Below are positions 32,614 to 34,466 of a stretch of 34,466 bases of DNA, piece after piece. The stretch's first letter is position 1, and the number at the start of each line of letters is the position of its first letter. The DNA comes from Polyangiaceae bacterium (GTDB lineage Bacteria; Myxococcota_A; Polyangia; Polyangiales; Polyangiaceae), in NCBI GenBank assembly GCA_025937835.1, contig JAICQO010000073.1, positions 1 to 34,466 of the forward strand. Reading direction: 5' to 3'. The position numbers and the translations under genes are program-made. Under the pieces are notes generated by a model that saw only the letters and a list, made by a program, of their open reading frames with translations, ran no database searches and was not told where the DNA came from.

Positions 32614-33444
32614 ATGAACATCCAAGATAACGACCAAGTGAGAGCCCAGGTACGGAGCGCCTATGCTCAGGTGGCGCGCGGGCAAGACGGCTGCGGCGTG
32701 GGTTGCTGCGGAACGCAAGGCAACGGCAGCCTGGAGCTCGGCTACAGCGCAGACGAGCTGGCTAGCGTGCCGGACGGCGCCGATCTCGGGCTCGGCTGCG
32801 GCAACCCGCAGGCGATCGCGGCGTTACGACCGGGAGAGACGGTGCTCGATCTCGGCAGCGGTGCGGGCTTCGATTGCTTTCTGGCGGCGAAGCGCGTCGG
32901 GCGTAGCGGTCGCGTGATCGGCGTCGATATGACGCCCGAGATGGTCACCAAGGCGCGCGACAACGCGCGGCGAGTGGAGGCGAACAACGTCGACTTTCGG
33001 CTCGGCGAGATCGAGCACTTGCCGATCCTCGACGCGACCATCGACGCCATCCTTTCGAACTGGGTGATCAACCTGTCTCCCGACAAGGAGGCCGTCTTTC
33101 GCGAGGCATTTCGCGTCTTGAAGCCCGGAGGCAGGCTCGCGATTTCGGACGTGATCGCCACCCGGCCGATGCCGCCCGAGGTCGCGAAGAGCCTGGAGGC
33201 GTACACCGGCTGCATCGCAGGCGCGGCGAGTGAAGCGACCTTGCGCCGCCTGCTGGTCGAAGCCGGCTTCGCGGATGTCGTGATTCAGGTGCGCCCGGGC
33301 AGCGGCGAGTTCCTGGAGCGCTGCATGCCCGGCTCGGCAAGCTACGTCGCATCCGCGACCATCGAGGGGCGCAAGCCAGATGGGACCACCGGACACGACC
33401 GCTGCGGCCCTTCGTGTTGCGCTCCCGCGGAGCCGGCCCAGTGA
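32614..33444 (+). CDS. arsM: Arsenite S-adenosylmethionine methyltransferase
   Basis: 276 residues from the ATG at 32614, with GGAGG (32604-32608) 5 bases upstream; an in-frame TTG at 32602 lies in that site. SAM-binding motif VLDLGSGAGFDCFLAA (77-92), C62 in LGLGCGNP and C200 in YTGCIAGA are conserved arsenic-methylating features. The stretch ILSNWVINLSPDK (from 146) has W150 where the family normally has a Cys (SNCVINL). Extra cysteines lie at 27, 31 and 32 and at 264, 268 and 269. The enzyme converts arsenite to methylarsenicals in the cytosol. Its stop overlaps the GTG of the sigma gene. It is divergent from arsR-aqpS-arsC and shares its control region. Confidence 0.92.
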   Translation: MNIQDNDQVRAQVRSAYAQVARGQDGCGVGCCGTQGNGSLELGYSADELASVPDGADLGLGCGNPQAIAALRPGETVLDLGSGAGFDCFLAAKRVGRSGRVIGVDMTPEMVTKARDNARRVEANNVDFRLGEIEHLPILDATIDAILSNWVINLSPDKEAVFREAFRVLKPGGRLAISDVIATRPMPPEVAKSLEAYTGCIAGAASEATLRRLLVEAGFADVVIQVRPGSGEFLERCMPGSASYVASATIEGRKPDGTTGHDRCGPSCCAPAEPAQ

Positions 33445-34001
33445 TAACGCCCGAAGCACGCGGCGCCTGGCGTGAGCTCGAAGCACGGCTCCGGCCGTAC
33501 GTCGCGCGCCGCGTGGCTTCGGTGGCCGACATCGACGACGTGCTGCAAGACACGCTCGTTCGAGTGCACCGCGGCGTGGCTGAGCTCGCGGAAGAAGAGC
33601 GCTTCGGGCCCTGGGTGTACCGCGTGGCCTCGAATGCCATCGTGGATCACCGCCGCGCGCGCAAGCGGCATCCGCTGCCGGCGAACGAGCCGAACCCGGA
33701 AGAACGGCCAGCGCTCGAACCCGATAGCGACCTCGAATCGGAGCTCGCCGAATGCATTGCGCTCTTCGTCGCGCGCTTGCCGTCGCCGTACCGCGAGGCC
33801 GTGACGCTCACCGAGCTGCAGGGTCTGACTCAAAAGGACGCCGCGGATCTGCTCGGTGTCACGCTCTCGGCCATGAAATCGCGGGTTCAGCGCGGGCGCG
33901 GGCTCATCCGCCGGATGTTCGAAGAATGCTGCGAGCTCACCCTGGACTGCCGCGGGCGAGTGACGGAATGCAGGCCGCGCGCAAGTAGATCGCAAGCCTG
34001 A
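33441..34001 (+). CDS. sigZ: SigZ-like RNA polymerase sigma factor
   Basis: 186 residues from the GTG at 33441, which overlaps the arsM stop (GTGA). Region 2 (about 10-75) shows RRVASVADIDDVLQDTLVRV and FGPWVYRVASNAIVDHRRAR; region 4 (about 110-165) shows LPSPYREAVTLTELQGLTQ and the AADLLGVTLSAMKSRVQRGR helix-turn-helix, as in group IV sigma factors. No anti-sigma gene follows. After region 4 a short tail carries CCELTLDCRGRVTEC, which by memory matches the tail of SigZ-type factors and could sense thiol-reactive agents. Coupling to arsM suggests arsenic control; this is inference. Confidence 0.85.
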   Translation: MITPEARGAWRELEARLRPYVARRVASVADIDDVLQDTLVRVHRGVAELAEEERFGPWVYRVASNAIVDHRRARKRHPLPANEPNPEERPALEPDSDLESELAECIALFVARLPSPYREAVTLTELQGLTQKDAADLLGVTLSAMKSRVQRGRGLIRRMFEECCELTLDCRGRVTECRPRASRSQA

Positions 34002-34047
34002 TACCTTCGCCGGAGGGGCGGGCACGCGGCTTGCTGTCTATCGGGAC

Positions 34048-34466
34048 ATGCGTTGGACGTCTCTGGTGTTTGGGCTCGCCACCTCGCTGTTTTTAGCAGA
34101 AACGGCGCTCGCTGATGCTGTGGCACCGGCAGCACAGAGTGGTCCGGCGAAGACAGTCCCTGAGAAGGAGTCGTACGCTGGGAGCATCATCGCTGCAGAC
34201 GTCGGGACGCTCGCCATCGTCGGTCTCGCGTACCTGGCAGAAACGGCCGAAATCGGGCTCGTGGCCATCCCCACTTACCTGCTCGTGCCCCCGATCATTC
34301 ATGGCGTGGAAGGCAATTGGGGTGGTGCCGCGCTGAGCGTCGTGGGTCGTTTCGGCGTGCCGATTCTGTTTGCGGAGGTCGCCTATGAGCTCGTGAAGGA
34401 CTCGAAGTGCCCGCTGCCCTACTATGATCCCGAGCACAGCCGCTGCGAACGGGAAACGAAGTACAC
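34048..34466 (+). CDS. Secreted or membrane protein, cut off by the window edge
   Basis: From the ATG at 34048 the frame stays open to the right end (at least 139 residues; no stop). A signal peptide spans about 1-24 (MRWTSLVFGLATSLFLAETALADA), then a polar stretch, two hydrophobic segments (about 48-65 and 68-90) with IIHGVEGN between the later part, a third around 95-112, and a Cys/charged tail. It is likely a periplasmic or inner-membrane protein. No recognisable family. Confidence 0.7.
   Translation, partial: MRWTSLVFGLATSLFLAETALADAVAPAAQSGPAKTVPEKESYAGSIIAADVGTLAIVGLAYLAETAEIGLVAIPTYLLVPPIIHGVEGNWGGAALSVVGRFGVPILFAEVAYELVKDSKCPLPYYDPEHSRCERETKY

Overview
The window is GC-rich DNA with dense coding, mostly on the plus strand. 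It looks like chromosome from a myxobacterium-like member of the Myxococcota (former Deltaproteobacteria). This is inferred from the high GC with G/C at third codon positions, many lipoproteins, a Gly-rich Cys-rich lipoprotein of the kind common in that group, a lone FHA protein, single-domain and hybrid two-component proteins, and an mdh-sucC-sucD-ndk gene order. No species call is made. There are no rRNA or tRNA genes and no CRISPR array.

Layout. 1-374: short direct repeats that look like worn insertion-sequence ends. 375-6475: an HNH-type nuclease, glutathione reductase (gor), a large unknown membrane protein, and a minus-strand pair made of a gamma-glutamylcyclotransferase-like protein and a lone receiver protein. 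6720-10351: malate dehydrogenase, succinyl-CoA ligase beta and alpha, and nucleoside diphosphate kinase, with three consecutive hairpins between sucD and ndk. 10518-13347: a degenerate kinase-like protein, then dapD and dapE of the succinylase route to lysine and meso-diaminopimelate. DapD consumes succinyl-CoA and DapE releases succinate, the substrates of the neighbouring SucCD. 13386-18740: envelope proteins (two lipoproteins, a thioredoxin lipoprotein with two Cys/His repeats, a probable outer-membrane barrel) plus DUF4202, MOSC and FHA proteins.

18969-25699 is a probable stress and redox region. It holds two adjacent but dissimilar ferritin-like proteins, an isochorismatase-like hydrolase, an SRPBCC protein coupled to a zinc alcohol dehydrogenase, then a bidirectional terminator and a convergent pair of Gfo/Idh/MocA and SDR oxidoreductases. 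25871-29861 holds a PAS histidine kinase, a single-domain receiver and a hybrid histidine kinase. 29933-31235 holds a Gly-rich lipoprotein flanked by two copies of an extragenic repeat, and a non-coding stretch.

31236-34001 is an arsenic locus with divergent arms. The minus arm runs from a truncated ArsR to an aquaglyceroporin (aqpS-like) to arsenate reductase arsC; the plus arm has arsM followed by a SigZ-like sigma factor. Two features are unusual. The ArsR keeps only its C-terminal half, with an inverted repeat lying where the missing half would be encoded. The ArsM has Trp in place of the conserved Cys of its SN-C-VINL motif. A secreted or membrane protein runs off the right edge.

Several genes (dapD, the thioredoxin lipoprotein, the hybrid kinase, probably the PAS kinase) lack a Shine-Dalgarno sequence and have a TANNNT hexamer just upstream of the start codon, which suggests leaderless transcripts. 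Four-base stop/start overlaps join many gene pairs. Functions are read from motifs by eye; no database search was possible.
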